Positions 29,425 to 38,171 of a stretch of 64,000 bases of DNA are shown in pieces. This DNA comes from Rhizobium sp. (lineage in GTDB: Bacteria > Pseudomonadota > Alphaproteobacteria > Rhizobiales > Rhizobiaceae): positions 62,001 to 126,000 of the forward strand of contig JAPZUE010000007.1 of NCBI GenBank assembly GCA_027533385.1, read 5' to 3'. The translations under genes were made by a program, and so were the position numbers. Every line of letters begins with the position of its first letter. Within the stretch, counting starts at the first letter, position 1. Under the pieces are notes generated by a model. That model worked only from the letters and a program-made list of their open reading frames with translations, ran no database searches and was not told the origin of the DNA.

Positions 29425-29749
29425 TGAAATGAAGTTGGTTGAATGGAAACGAAGAAGGTCAAGGAGAAGAAGTGGACCTATCTGAGAGATCGGATGGTCC
29501 GGATTTACGACCGCGCTGAATATCTGTTTCTCATCTTCGGTGCCTTGTTCGTATTGTTCGTCACCTTCTACTCGAACGATTGGATGTACACGCTTTGGCA
29601 GGGCCTTATCATCATTGTGGCACGTGATTGACATGATGCCGGCGCCTGAAAGAGTAACATTTTGATGTTTGGATGCATCAGAGCTATCGCGGGTCGGCTA
29701 GAAGCCACGGTTGATGAACATCTCGCTGGAGGGTTCGGTCGGCTGATGA
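29390..29749 (+). repeat. 38-bp direct repeat duplicating the sufB 3' end
   Basis: Bases 29390-29427 (end of sufB including its TGATGA) recur at 29712-29749 with one mismatch; the last 33 bases are identical. The copies bracket about 284 bp holding a 62-codon ORF. This is the pattern left when an element inserts at, and regenerates, the 3' end of a gene, or by a local duplication. Confidence 0.8.
29443..29631 (+). CDS. Small hypothetical membrane protein in the duplicated segment
   Basis: 62 residues. A basic N-terminus (METKKVKEKKWTYLRDRM) precedes one clear membrane helix (YLFLIFGALFVLFVTFY) and a second hydrophobic stretch near the end. The family is not recognised and the Shine-Dalgarno is weak. 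It lies entirely between the two copies of the sufB 3' end. Confidence 0.5.
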   Translation: METKKVKEKKWTYLRDRMVRIYDRAEYLFLIFGALFVLFVTFYSNDWMYTLWQGLIIIVARD

Positions 29750-29773
29750 GGCGGCTCGATCAGCCTTTGGCGG

Positions 29774-29810
29774 TCGTCATCCTCGGGCTTGTCCCGAGGA
29801 TCTACTGCCG
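29774..29810. repeat. Left arm of perfect 37-bp inverted repeat
   Basis: A 37-bp sequence whose exact reverse complement lies at 30171-30207. The arm itself contains a small hairpin, CCTCGGG-CTTGT-CCCGAGG. It ends about 16 bp before the GIY-YIG start codon. Confidence 0.9.
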
Positions 29811-29826
29811 GCAAGGCTGATGCGCG

Positions 29827-30168
29827 ATGTCCGGCTTCGTTTACATGATGTCGGACAAGCCACGTGGTGTGATCTACACCGGTGTGACCAGCGACCTTGA
29901 GGGGCGCACATGGGAGCACCGGAATGAAGTGAGGAAAGGTTTTACGTCCAGATACAATGCAAAGCTCTTGGTGTGGTTCGAGCAGCATCCGAACATCGTC
30001 CTGGCGATCCGACGAGAGAAGTCTCTGAAGCGCTATCTGCGGGACTGGAAGATCAAGCTGATCGAAGGGTTAAACCCGACATGGCTCGATCTCTACGACC
30101 GGATTTACGAGATCGAAAATGTCTACTCACCGCACCCGAGCTCACCGCAATGGTCGGACTATAACTGA
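29827..30168 (+). CDS. GIY-YIG domain endonuclease-like protein
   Basis: 113 residues. The GIY-YIG core is seen in FVYMMSDKPRGVIYTGVTSDL, with the Arg of EHRNEV and the Glu of REKSLKRY at catalytic positions; it belongs to the single-domain UvrC/YhbQ-like group (COG2827). Its biological role is unknown. It is tightly boxed by a 37-bp perfect inverted repeat: the right arm begins 2 bp after the stop. It interrupts the suf operon between sufB and sufC. Confidence 0.88.
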   Translation: MSGFVYMMSDKPRGVIYTGVTSDLEGRTWEHRNEVRKGFTSRYNAKLLVWFEQHPNIVLAIRREKSLKRYLRDWKIKLIEGLNPTWLDLYDRIYEIENVYSPHPSSPQWSDYN

Positions 30169-30170
30169 TA

Positions 30171-30207
30171 CGGCAGTAGATCCTCGGGACAAGCCCGAGG
30201 ATGACGA
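30171..30207. repeat. Right arm of perfect 37-bp inverted repeat
   Basis: The exact reverse complement of 29774-29810, with an internal 7-bp hairpin around CCTCGGG/CCCGAGG. The match stops at both ends on the next base, so the repeat length is exactly 37 bp. Confidence 0.9.
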
Positions 30208-30281
30208 AATTGAAGAGCGCCGAAGGCGCAACAGGAAACGACAGGCGGCTCTTGAACCGCCCGATGGACAGGAAGACAGAC

Positions 30282-31037
30282 ATGCTTGAAATCAGAAACC
30301 TCCATGCCCGCATCGCCGAAGACGGCACCGAAATCATCCGCGGCCTGAACCTGACCGTGAAGGCCGGCGAAGTGGCCGCCATCATGGGCCCGAACGGCTC
30401 CGGCAAGTCGACGCTGTCCTACATCCTGTCGGGCCGCGAAGACTATGAAGTCACCGAAGGCGATATCCTCTATAACGGCGAGAGCATCCTTGAACTCGAC
30501 CCGGCCGAGCGCGCTGCCAAGGGCATCTTCCTTGCCTTCCAGTATCCTGTCGAAATTCCGGGTGTGGCCACCATGCAGTTCCTCAAGGTCGCGATGAACT
30601 CGCAGCGCAAGGCGCGTGGCGAGGACGAGCTGACGACGCCGGACTTCATGCGCCGCGTCAAGGAAGCCGCTGCCGAGCTGAAGATCAATCCTGATATGCT
30701 GAAGCGCCCGCTCAATGTCGGCTTCTCCGGTGGCGAGAAGAAGCGCGCCGAGATCCTGCAGATGGCGCTGCTCGAGCCGAAGCTCTGCATCCTCGACGAG
30801 ACCGATTCCGGCCTCGACATCGATGCGCTGAAGATCGTCGCTGACGGCGTGAACGCGCTCAAGCGTCCGGACCGCGCCACGGTCGTCATCACCCACTATC
30901 AGCGCCTGCTCGACTACATCGTGCCGGACACCGTCCATGTCCTCTACAAGGGCCAGATCATCAAGTCCGGCGACAAGTCGCTGGCGCTTGATCTGGAAGC
31001 GAACGGCTATGCCGACATCACGGGGCAGGCTGCCTGA
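30282..31037 (+). CDS. sufC: Fe-S cluster assembly ATPase SufC
   Basis: 251 residues. Walker A GPNGSGKST at about 36-44, signature-like FSGGEKKRAEILQM, Walker B CILDETDSGLD and H-loop VVITHYQRLL. SufC drives conformational change of SufBC2D. The ATG at 30282 has AGGAAG 6 nt upstream; the longer in-frame ORF begins inside the inverted-repeat arm and is not credible. It now lies about 860 bp from sufB because of the inserted material. Confidence 0.96.
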   Translation: MLEIRNLHARIAEDGTEIIRGLNLTVKAGEVAAIMGPNGSGKSTLSYILSGREDYEVTEGDILYNGESILELDPAERAAKGIFLAFQYPVEIPGVATMQFLKVAMNSQRKARGEDELTTPDFMRRVKEAAAELKINPDMLKRPLNVGFSGGEKKRAEILQMALLEPKLCILDETDSGLDIDALKIVADGVNALKRPDRATVVITHYQRLLDYIVPDTVHVLYKGQIIKSGDKSLALDLEANGYADITGQAA

Positions 31038-31067
31038 GTTCGGGCCGAGTTTGAAGGAGTTGCAACG

Positions 31068-32345
31068 ATGACATTGCAAGCGGCCAACCGGCTCACCGCA
31101 GCCGAGACCCAGATCATCGACGCCTATACCAACCAGATCGGCAGCTTGCCCGGCGATGGCGCCGTGCTTCTGAAGCGCGACGGCCTGTTCGACGCGCTGA
31201 AGCGTCAGGGTCTGCCGACGCGCCGCGTCGAGACCTTCCACTACACGGACCTCAAGGCTCTGCTGCGTGCCCTTCCGGCCGAAGAGCCCCAGGCTGTGGC
31301 CAAGGCGGTCAATCCGCTGGTTTCGGGTGCCGCCGTGCTCAACGTGCTGCAGGGTGTTGCCCAGGCGCCCGCATCGCTGCCGGAAGGCCTGACCGTTTCG
31401 CTCTATCGCGATGCGCTGACGAACGGTGACGCCGCCGAAGGCCTGACCGCTTTCAACGGTGACGACACGATCGGCCGCCTGAACGGGGCGTTCGTGCGCG
31501 ACGGATTTATGCTCGAGGTTGCCGAAGACGCCGACATCGAAGCGCCGATCGAGCTGCAGTCGGTGCATGCCGCCGGCCAGCTGCATCTGCGCTTCCCGGC
31601 TACCTTCGGCAAGGGTTCCAAGGCAACCGTCATCGAGCGCCATGTCGGCCAGAGCGATTCGGCAGCCCTTGCTTCGGTCGTCGCCGATCTGAAGCTCGGC
31701 GAAGGTGCTGAGATCACCTGGGTGATCCTGCAGGGCGAAGGCGATGCCGACACCCATCTTGGCCAGATCCGCGCCGAGCTTGGCACGGACGCCAAGTTCC
31801 GCCTCTTCATCGTCAATGCCGGCGGCAAGCTGGTGCGCCAGGAAGTGCATGTGAAGACGGCGGGCGAAGGCTCCGACTTCATGCTGCGCGGCGTCAACCT
31901 GCTCGGCGGTGACACCCATACCGACGTCACCATGACGCTCGGCCATAACGTGCCGAACACGACCTCGACGGAGATCATCCGCAACGTTGTCTTCGATCGC
32001 GCCAAGGGTGTGTTCCAGGGCATGATCCGGGTTGCTCCGGATGCCCAGAAGACCGATGCGCGTATGGCCTGCAACACGCTGCTGATGTCTGACGATGCCG
32101 AGTTCTCGGTGAAGCCGGAGCTCGAAATCTTCGCAGACGACGTGCAGTGCGCCCATGGTGCGACGGTCGCCGACATCGTCAAGAGCCATCTCTACTACCT
32201 GATGTCGCGTGGCATTCCGGAAAAGAAGGCCCGTGCCCTCCTGATCAACGGCTTCGTTGCCGAAATCGTCGAGGAGCTCGAAAACGAGCCGCTCGTCGAG
32301 GCCCTGGAAGAGATCATCACCGACTGGCTGGAGCATCATGGCTGA
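31068..32345 (+). CDS. sufD: Fe-S cluster assembly protein SufD
   Basis: 425 residues, typical for SufD. It has the right-handed beta-helix core and C-terminal SufB/SufD signature SRGIPEKKARALLINGFVAE. It pairs with SufB on the SufC dimer. It starts 30 bp after sufC with GAAGGAG, and its end overlaps the sufS start by 8 bp. Confidence 0.96.
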   Translation: MTLQAANRLTAAETQIIDAYTNQIGSLPGDGAVLLKRDGLFDALKRQGLPTRRVETFHYTDLKALLRALPAEEPQAVAKAVNPLVSGAAVLNVLQGVAQAPASLPEGLTVSLYRDALTNGDAAEGLTAFNGDDTIGRLNGAFVRDGFMLEVAEDADIEAPIELQSVHAAGQLHLRFPATFGKGSKATVIERHVGQSDSAALASVVADLKLGEGAEITWVILQGEGDADTHLGQIRAELGTDAKFRLFIVNAGGKLVRQEVHVKTAGEGSDFMLRGVNLLGGDTHTDVTMTLGHNVPNTTSTEIIRNVVFDRAKGVFQGMIRVAPDAQKTDARMACNTLLMSDDAEFSVKPELEIFADDVQCAHGATVADIVKSHLYYLMSRGIPEKKARALLINGFVAEIVEELENEPLVEALEEIITDWLEHHG

Positions 32346-33582
32346 CACGATCGCGGCACGGACAGGGTACGACGTTGAAGCCGTCAGACGGGATTTCCCG
32401 ATCCTGTCGCGCGAGGTCTACGGCAAACCGCTGGTCTATCTCGACAATGCCGCCTCGGCCCAGAAGCCGCGGCAGGTGATCGACGCGATCAGCCATGCAT
32501 ACTCTAACGAATATGCGAATGTGCATCGTGGCCTGCATTTCCTGTCCAATGCCGCGACGGACGCCTATGAAGCGGCGCGCGAAAAGGTGCGCCGTTTTCT
32601 CAATGCCCCTTCGATTGACGAGGTGATCTTCACCAAATCTTCGACTGAGGCGATCAACACGGTGGCCTATGGCTGGGGCATGAAACATATCGGCGAGGGC
32701 GACGAGATCGTGCTCTCGATCATGGAGCATCACTCCAACATCGTGCCCTGGCATTTCCTGCGGGAACGCAAGGGTGCCAAGCTCGTCTGGGCCCCGGTGA
32801 CCGACGAAGGTGCCTTCGACATGGAGGCCTTTGTCGGCTGCCTGACCGAGCGCACCAAGCTGATCGCGATCACCCATATGTCGAACGCGCTTGGAACCGT
32901 CGTTCCGATCAAAGAGGTCTGCCGCATCGCGCATGAGCGCGGCATCGCCGTCATGGTCGATGGCAGCCAAGGTGCTGTGCACATGCCCGTCGACGTCCAG
33001 GATCTCGGCTGCGACTGGTATGCCGTGACGGGCCACAAGCTCTATGGTCCCTCGGGCATCGGCGTGCTCTGGGGCAAGATGGACCGCCTGCGCGACATGG
33101 ACCCCTTCATGGGCGGCGGAGAGATGATCATCGAGGTGGCCGAAGACCGCGTCACCTATAACGAGCCGCCGCATCGCTTCGAGGCCGGCACGCCGCCCAT
33201 CGTCCAGGCGATCGGGCTCGGTTATGCGCTCGACTATATGGAAGCGCTTGGCCGTCAGAACATTGCCGCCCATGAGGAGAGCCTGCGCGCCTATGCGCAT
33301 GAGCGCCTCTCGGCGATCAATTCGCTGAGGATCATAGGCAACGCACCGGGCAAGGGAGCGATCTTCTCCTTCGAGCTCGCCGGCATTCATGCCCATGACG
33401 TATCGACCATGATCGACCGTCGCGGCGTTGCCGTTCGCGCCGGAACCCATTGCGCCCAGCCGCTTCTGGCGCGTTTCGGCGTGACCTCCACTTGCCGGGC
33501 GTCGTTCGGCCTTTATAACACAAGGGAAGAAGTCGATGCGCTGGCGGACGCTCTGGATTACGCCCGCAGCTTCTTCGCCTGA
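32338..33582 (+). CDS. sufS: Cysteine desulfurase SufS
   Basis: 414 residues. Class II desulfurase: PLP lysine in TGHKLYGPSGIGVLWG and catalytic Cys in VRAGTHCAQPLLARFG. N-terminal YLDNAASAQKP is the family signature. It supplies persulfide to SufB, usually through SufE or SufU; neither is in this window. It overlaps sufD by 8 bp, indicating coupling. Confidence 0.96.
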   Translation: MADTIAARTGYDVEAVRRDFPILSREVYGKPLVYLDNAASAQKPRQVIDAISHAYSNEYANVHRGLHFLSNAATDAYEAAREKVRRFLNAPSIDEVIFTKSSTEAINTVAYGWGMKHIGEGDEIVLSIMEHHSNIVPWHFLRERKGAKLVWAPVTDEGAFDMEAFVGCLTERTKLIAITHMSNALGTVVPIKEVCRIAHERGIAVMVDGSQGAVHMPVDVQDLGCDWYAVTGHKLYGPSGIGVLWGKMDRLRDMDPFMGGGEMIIEVAEDRVTYNEPPHRFEAGTPPIVQAIGLGYALDYMEALGRQNIAAHEESLRAYAHERLSAINSLRIIGNAPGKGAIFSFELAGIHAHDVSTMIDRRGVAVRAGTHCAQPLLARFGVTSTCRASFGLYNTREEVDALADALDYARSFFA

Positions 33583-33594
33583 GGAATGAACACC

Positions 33595-33969
33595 ATGAGT
33601 GACACCGAAACCAAGCCCGATGTCCGCGAAGGCATCATCAACACGGCGATCCCGCCGGAAGAGGTGGCGCGCCTGTCGGATGATATCGTCGCGGCGCTGA
33701 AGACCGTCTATGATCCGGAAATCCCGGCCGACATCTTCGAACTCGGGCTGATCTACAAGATCGACATCGAGGATGACCGCACGGTGAAGATCGTCATGAC
33801 GCTGACGGCACCCGGTTGCCCGGTTGCCGGCGAAATGCCGGGCTGGGTCGAAAATGCCGTCGGTTCGGTCGAAGGCGTGTCGGGCGTCGAAGTGGAAATG
33901 AGCTTTGACCCGCCGTGGACGCCGGACCGCATGTCCGAAGAGGCGCAGGTCGCTGTCGGCTGGTATTGA
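33595..33969 (+). CDS. sufT: SUF system protein SufT (DUF59/MIP18 family)
   Basis: 124 residues. The MIP18 domain pattern VYDPEIPADIFELGLIYKID and the conserved Cys region LTAPGCPVAGEMPG are present. SufT-type proteins assist Fe-S cluster maturation or transfer. The ATG at 33595 is chosen over 33586 because GAGG lies 10 nt upstream. A strong terminator follows, closing the operon. Confidence 0.92.
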   Translation: MSDTETKPDVREGIINTAIPPEEVARLSDDIVAALKTVYDPEIPADIFELGLIYKIDIEDDRTVKIVMTLTAPGCPVAGEMPGWVENAVGSVEGVSGVEVEMSFDPPWTPDRMSEEAQVAVGWY

Positions 33970-33988
33970 GAGAATTAGGCAACCAACG

Positions 33989-34016
33989 AAACGGCCCGCC
34001 ATTCGCGGGCCGTTTT
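33989..34016 (+). terminator. Terminator closing the suf operon
   Basis: A perfect 11-bp stem, AAACGGCCCGC paired with GCGGGCCGTTT, followed by T. It lies between the convergent sufT and rutF genes and can act in both directions. Confidence 0.85.
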
Positions 34017-34034
34017 GCGTTTTGGTACAGATGT

Positions 34035-34562
34035 TTAGACGGTACGATAGGCCCTGTCGAAATAGACGAGCGCCTGGCCGCCCTCGCGGATGGTGACGTC
34101 GAGAACCTCGCAGAACAACACGTCATGGGTGCTGCCGTCATGCACTTCTGTGATCCGGCATTCAAAGGAAACAAGCGCATCGGCGAGGCGCGGCGTGCCC
34201 GACGGCGTCGTCTCCCAGGTGGCGGCGGCAAAGCGCTCCTCGACCGGCGTCTTGCCACCGAAGAGCCGGCTGACAGGCTCGTGTTCTGCCGAGAGCGCGT
34301 TGACCGTGACGAACCCGTTGGTGCTGACGGCAGGATAGGCGGAAGATCCCTTGTTGAGGCAGACGAGCAGCGTCGGCGGATTGTCCGAAACGCTGGTGAC
34401 GGCAGTCGCTGCAAAGCCGGCGCGTCCGGCGGGGCCATCGGTTGTGACGATGGTGACGGCGGCGGCAAGCCGAGCCATGCCGTTGCGATAGGTCGCACTC
34501 TTTTCCGGTGAGGTGGTTTCCGGTGCAGATGCGACAGGTGCGATGGTCTTGGTGGCCAGCAT
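34035..34562 (-). CDS. rutF: Flavin reductase RutF
   Basis: 175 residues of the flavin-reductase-like FMN-binding split-barrel family ([24 protein letters not shown] near the end). RutF regenerates FMNH2 for the RutA oxygenase. The ATG at 34562 is chosen with GAAGGAA upstream. It is the last gene of the rut operon, 11 bp after rutD, and converges on the suf terminator. Confidence 0.9.
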   Translation of the reverse strand: MLATKTIAPVASAPETTSPEKSATYRNGMARLAAAVTIVTTDGPAGRAGFAATAVTSVSDNPPTLLVCLNKGSSAYPAVSTNGFVTVNALSAEHEPVSRLFGGKTPVEERFAAATWETTPSGTPRLADALVSFECRITEVHDGSTHDVLFCEVLDVTIREGGQALVYFDRAYRTV

Positions 34563-34573
34563 GGGCAATTCCT

Positions 34574-35359
34574 TCAGGCGTGTTCGAGGGTCGACAGGAA
34601 GTCGAGGACCGCGCTGTTGAATGTTTGCGGATAGGTGACGTTGACGGCGTGTCCGCCGGCGACGGTGAGCACGAGATTTGCGTTGGGCAGGCCCTCGGCG
34701 AGCCGCAATGAGCGGGAATACGGGACGAGCAGGTCGTCGCGGGTGGCAATGACAAGCGTCGGCGTCTGGATTTCGCCGAGACGGTTGTCGACATCAAAGG
34801 CGCGCAGTGCCGCAATCCGGCGCAGGATATTGTCGCGTCCTTGGAAATGCGCGAGCGCATGCGCCTCTTCCACCGCCATCTTCTCCGGATTGTCCGCCAT
34901 GTAGATAGCCGGATAGAGGAAGAGCGGCTGCGCCTTGACGAAGGCCTCGACACCGGCGTTTTCGAGAAGCGCGATGCGCACGTCGAAGCAGCGCCCAGAA
35001 TGCGGATCGGCCTTGCTCCAGGCATTGATCAGCACGAGGCTTGCGATCAGCTCCGGACGGCGCAGCGCCAGATCCAGCCCGATCAGACCGCCCAGCGCAT
35101 GGCCCATGAAATGGAAACTCTTGAGCTTCAGCGTCTCGACGATCTCGAGCACGTCATCGGCCATGGCGGAAATGCCACCGACTTCGGGCACTGCGCCGCC
35201 GGTCTTGCCGCAGCCGCGATGGTCATAGGTGATGACGCGGAAGCGTTGTGACAGGGCAGGGATCTGCGGTGCCCAATAGCCGCCCGAGCCGCCGAGGCCT
35301 GACGAGAGCAGGATGGTTGGCGCATCGGGAGAGGTGAGGCCGTGGATGTCGTAATGCAT
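34574..35359 (-). CDS. rutD: Alpha/beta hydrolase-fold protein RutD
   Basis: 261 residues. It has the HG-type oxyanion strand [11 protein letters not shown], the YDHRGCGKT segment, and His in GGHAVNV near the end. At the nucleophile elbow the sequence is GHALG, with Ala88 where hydrolases have Ser; I recall the same substitution in E. coli RutD. RutD acts late in the Rut route (aminoacrylate/carbamate steps), possibly enhancing hydrolysis. It is separated from rutC by a repeat element. Confidence 0.9.
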   Translation of the reverse strand: MHYDIHGLTSPDAPTILLSSGLGGSGGYWAPQIPALSQRFRVITYDHRGCGKTGGAVPEVGGISAMADDVLEIVETLKLKSFHFMGHALGGLIGLDLALRRPELIASLVLINAWSKADPHSGRCFDVRIALLENAGVEAFVKAQPLFLYPAIYMADNPEKMAVEEAHALAHFQGRDNILRRIAALRAFDVDNRLGEIQTPTLVIATRDDLLVPYSRSLRLAEGLPNANLVLTVAGGHAVNVTYPQTFNSAVLDFLSTLEHA

Positions 35360-35390
35360 GCATGTTTGCTTTCAAGTGGGTGCCTTGGGA

Positions 35391-35575
35391 TACCCCCCTC
35401 TGTCCTGCCGGACATCTCCCCCACAAGGGGGGAGAGCAGAGAGTGCAGATGTCTAGCCACCCGCTGAGATCTCGGAAGGGAAGCAGCTTGCCGAACCCGG
35501 ACACGAGTGCCGAGATCAGCGTCTTGCCGTTCTCCCCCCGTGTGGGGGAGATGGCCGGCAGGCCAGAGGGGGGTA
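35391..35575. repeat. Composite palindromic mosaic element (RIME-like) between rutC and rutD
   Basis: Two ~45-bp copies in opposite orientation (35391-35435 and 35531-35575) end outward in TACCCCCCTCTG. Each holds a GC-rich palindrome (CTGCCGG) and a C-run/G-run hairpin (TCTCCCCC...GGGGGAGA), and they enclose about 95 bp with no gene. They resemble Rhizobium-specific intergenic mosaic elements. Related copies occur at 55939-56191 and inside cobN. Confidence 0.8.
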
Positions 35576-35600
35576 ACTCGCCCTCCAACCTAACCGCTGA

Positions 35601-35990
35601 TCACTTCTTCCCGATATGCGCGATCGTGGCGATTTCCACCAGCGCATCCGGCTTCACCAGCCCGCATTGCACGCAGTAGCGCGCCGGCTTGTCGCCCGGG
35701 AAATATTCGGCATAGACCTTGTTGACGGCCTGGTAATTGGCCCAGTCGGTGACGAAGATGTGGTTCATGGTCACGTCTTCCATCGTGCCGCCGGCGGTCT
35801 CAATCACGGACTTGATGGTTTCCAGCACATGGCGCGTCTGGGCGGCTGCGTCGCCGACATGCACGACGTCGTTGTTCTTGTCGAAGGGAAGGGTCCCCGA
35901 GACATAGAGCACGCCATCGGCAAGGGCGCCGGGCGAATAGGGGGCGATCGGCTTCTGGGTGCCTTCCGGAACGACGATGGTCTTGGGCAT
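35601..35990 (-). CDS. rutC: RutC (RidA/YjgF family)
   Basis: 129 residues. Family pattern [20 protein letters not shown] and the C-terminal [22 protein letters not shown] with the substrate-binding Arg. RutC is thought to act on the aminoacrylate or peracid product made after RutB. It lies 46 bp after rutB; an upstream in-frame extension was rejected. Confidence 0.93.
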   Translation of the reverse strand: MPKTIVVPEGTQKPIAPYSPGALADGVLYVSGTLPFDKNNDVVHVGDAAAQTRHVLETIKSVIETAGGTMEDVTMNHIFVTDWANYQAVNKVYAEYFPGDKPARYCVQCGLVKPDALVEIATIAHIGKK

Positions 35991-36036
35991 TCTCACACTC
36001 TCCTGGTTCAATGAGGTCTTGTTGGAATGTTGATGA

Positions 36037-36783
36037 TCACTTGGCTGCATCGGCAGGCGCTGCCTGTCCGATCGCGCCGCAGAAGTCGTTGACGGTCGCG
36101 ACCCAGCCGAAGAACTTTTCGACATTGTAGACGGTCGCCTGCTGGATGAAGTCGGGGCCGAGATGATGGGTCGCGTCCTCGAGCATCACGCCGAAATATT
36201 CGAGGTGGAAGGCATCGCGCAGCGAGCTTTCAACGCAGACATTGGTGGCAATACCGACGAAGACGAGGTTGCGGATGCCGCGGGCTCTGAGCACGCTGTC
36301 CATGTTGGTGTTGAAGAAGCCGGAATAGCGGCTCTTCGGCACCAGGATGTCGCCGGGCTTCGGCTGGAGTTCGTCGACGATGGCGTAATCCCAGGTGCCC
36401 TTGGCGAGCAGCTGGCCCTGCAATTCAGGCCGTTTGCGCATGGTTTTCAGCGCATTCGACTTGTGCCAGTTGGGCGAGCCGGGGCCGCCGGCCTCGACAT
36501 AGTCAGGATCCCAGCCGTTCTGGAAATAGACGACCAGAACGCCCGCTGCGCGCGCCGCATCGAGTGTCTTCTTGATGTTGGAGATCGTGCCATTGGCGCC
36601 TGAAATGTCAAAGCCGGCGAGATCGACATAACCGCCTTCGGTCGAATAGGCGTTCTGCATGTCGACGACGACGACCGCCGTTTCCGACGGCTTCAGCGTG
36701 ATCGGCTCGGGGCGGGCGGGAAGCGTGACGCTCTTCGTCAGCTCCGGGCGTGGCTGATAGCCTGCAACAACGGCCTCGCTCAT
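36037..36783 (-). CDS. rutB: Ureidoacrylate amidohydrolase RutB
   Basis: 248 residues of the isochorismatase-like fold. The catalytic triad is visible as D41 (VVVDMQNAY), K150 (VPKSRYSGF) and C183 (IATNVCVES). RutB hydrolyses (Z)-3-ureidoacrylate peracid from RutA to release carbamate and aminoacrylate. Its ATG overlaps the rutA stop (ATGA). Confidence 0.95.
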   Translation of the reverse strand: MSEAVVAGYQPRPELTKSVTLPARPEPITLKPSETAVVVVDMQNAYSTEGGYVDLAGFDISGANGTISNIKKTLDAARAAGVLVVYFQNGWDPDYVEAGGPGSPNWHKSNALKTMRKRPELQGQLLAKGTWDYAIVDELQPKPGDILVPKSRYSGFFNTNMDSVLRARGIRNLVFVGIATNVCVESSLRDAFHLEYFGVMLEDATHHLGPDFIQQATVYNVEKFFGWVATVNDFCGAIGQAAPADAAK

Positions 36784-37871
36784 TCGGCGGCCTCCAACAT
36801 CTGGGTGACATGGGCGCGGCTCTTCATCAGCGGCTGCACGTATTTGCCGAACTTCTCAATGCCTTCGAGGAAGTCGTCGAAGGTCAGCATCACGCCGCCG
36901 GTGCCGGGGACTTCGCTCATCTCGTCGAGCATGGCGGCGACTTCCGCATAGGAGCCGATCAGCGTGCCCATATTGATGTTGACGGCCGAAACCGGGTTCG
37001 CCATGTGGCGGACATTGGTGTCGGAACCGGATTTCGTGTCGACGGCACTTTGCAGGCCGAGCCACTTGATGGCTTCCTCGTCGGCGCCGGCCTTGTAGTG
37101 CTCCCACTTGGCAAAGGCTTCTTCGGTGGTTTCTTCGGCCAGCACCATGGTCAGCACGAAGGAACGCACCTCGCGACCGGTCTTTGCGGTGGCCGCCAGC
37201 AGGCGCTCGTTGGTTGGGGCGAAAGCTTTGGGTGTGTTGACCCCGACGCCGAAGCAGAAGCTGTAATCGGCGAACTTCGCGGAAAAATCCATGCCGGCAT
37301 TCGACGAGCCTGCGCAGATCAGCTTCACATCGCCTTCCGGGATCGGCTTCATCCGGCAATCATCCATCTGGAAATGCTTGCCCTTGAGGTCGGACTGGCC
37401 TGTTGTCAGCAGGTCTTTCAGGACGGTCGTGTATTCGCTGAGATATTCGTAGCGGTCGGAGAAATAGTCGTCGCCGGGCCACAGGCCCATCTGGCTGTAT
37501 TCCGGGCGTTGCCATCCGGTGATCAGGTTGACGCCGAAGCGGCCGCCGGAAATCGAATCGATCGTGGTGGCCATGCGCGCAATGATGGCCGGCGGCATGA
37601 TGAGGGTGGCGGCCGTACCGAAGAGCTTGATCTTCGACGTGACGGCGGCAAGGCCGGCCATCAGCGTGAAGCTTTCCAGGTTATAGTCCCAGAATTCCGT
37701 CTTGCCGCCAAAGCCGCGCAGCTTGATCATCGAAAGCGCAAAGTCGAAGCCGTATTCTTCGGCTTTCAGCGTGATCGCTTTGTTGAGTTCGAAGCTCGGC
37801 TTGTATTGCGGGGCATTCTCCGAAAGGAGCCAGCCATTGTTGCCGATCGGGATAAAGACGCCGATTTCCAT
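36780..37871 (-). CDS. rutA: Pyrimidine monooxygenase RutA
   Basis: 363 residues of the luciferase-like flavin monooxygenase family. [15 protein letters not shown] and [20 protein letters not shown] are RutA-type signatures. It opens the uracil ring with FMNH2 and O2, the first step of the Rut route that lets the cell use pyrimidines as nitrogen. Start 37871 is family-consistent. It is the first gene of the operon, below a sigma54-type promoter. Confidence 0.96.
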   Translation of the reverse strand: MEIGVFIPIGNNGWLLSENAPQYKPSFELNKAITLKAEEYGFDFALSMIKLRGFGGKTEFWDYNLESFTLMAGLAAVTSKIKLFGTAATLIMPPAIIARMATTIDSISGGRFGVNLITGWQRPEYSQMGLWPGDDYFSDRYEYLSEYTTVLKDLLTTGQSDLKGKHFQMDDCRMKPIPEGDVKLICAGSSNAGMDFSAKFADYSFCFGVGVNTPKAFAPTNERLLAATAKTGREVRSFVLTMVLAEETTEEAFAKWEHYKAGADEEAIKWLGLQSAVDTKSGSDTNVRHMANPVSAVNINMGTLIGSYAEVAAMLDEMSEVPGTGGVMLTFDDFLEGIEKFGKYVQPLMKSRAHVTQMLEAAE

Positions 37872-37929
37872 TTTTCGTTCTCCGCTTCTGGAGGCGCGCC
37901 GGGCGCCCTTTTTGTGTCGCAGAGAGTGA

Positions 37930-37945
37930 AGCAAACGCCGTGCCA
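37930..37945 (-). promoter_or_regulatory. Sigma54 (RpoN) promoter of the rut operon
   Basis: On the reverse strand TGGCACGGCGTTTGCT matches the RpoN consensus TGGCACG-N4-TTGC(A/T) completely. It puts the transcript start near 37918, about 47 nt upstream of rutA. Nitrogen control through NtrC and RpoN is known for E. coli rut. Confidence 0.8.
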
Positions 37946-37996
37946 GTCTAGAAAGCGTAATTGAAACAGTAGCTTGTGATGTGGCAGAGAAAATAA

Positions 37997-38012
37997 TTTA
38001 CCGAATGGTCAA
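37997..38012. promoter_or_regulatory. RutR-like operator
   Basis: TTTACCGAATGGTCAA matches the E. coli RutR consensus TTGACCA-NN-TGGTCAA at 12 of 14 positions, with a perfect right half. It lies about 85 bp upstream of the inferred rut start. No rutR gene is in the window. Confidence 0.65.
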
Positions 38013-38126
38013 AATTTCAGGGAATTCTGCCGCCCTTTGCCCGCGTTTGCATCCCTTTGCGCTGTGCCCTGCAATATTTTTGATCGCGGTCGAGGGCAGC
38101 GCCATGCAAAGGCGCGTTTCAAGCTT

Positions 38127-38140
38127 CTGATAAAGATCAA
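38127..38140. promoter_or_regulatory. FNR/FixK-type box, distal
   Basis: CTGATAAAGATCAA differs by one base from TTGAT-N4-ATCAA. It lies 45 bp from a perfect copy, in the 450-bp region between rutA and sufA. Confidence 0.5.
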
Positions 38141-38171
38141 GTTTTTCGAGTGAGCCTATCGTGCTCAAGGA

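Noticed and set aside
30201..30281. 27-residue N-terminal extension of SufC
   Set aside because: It begins within the inverted-repeat arm, and a good ribosome-binding site serves the ATG at 30282.
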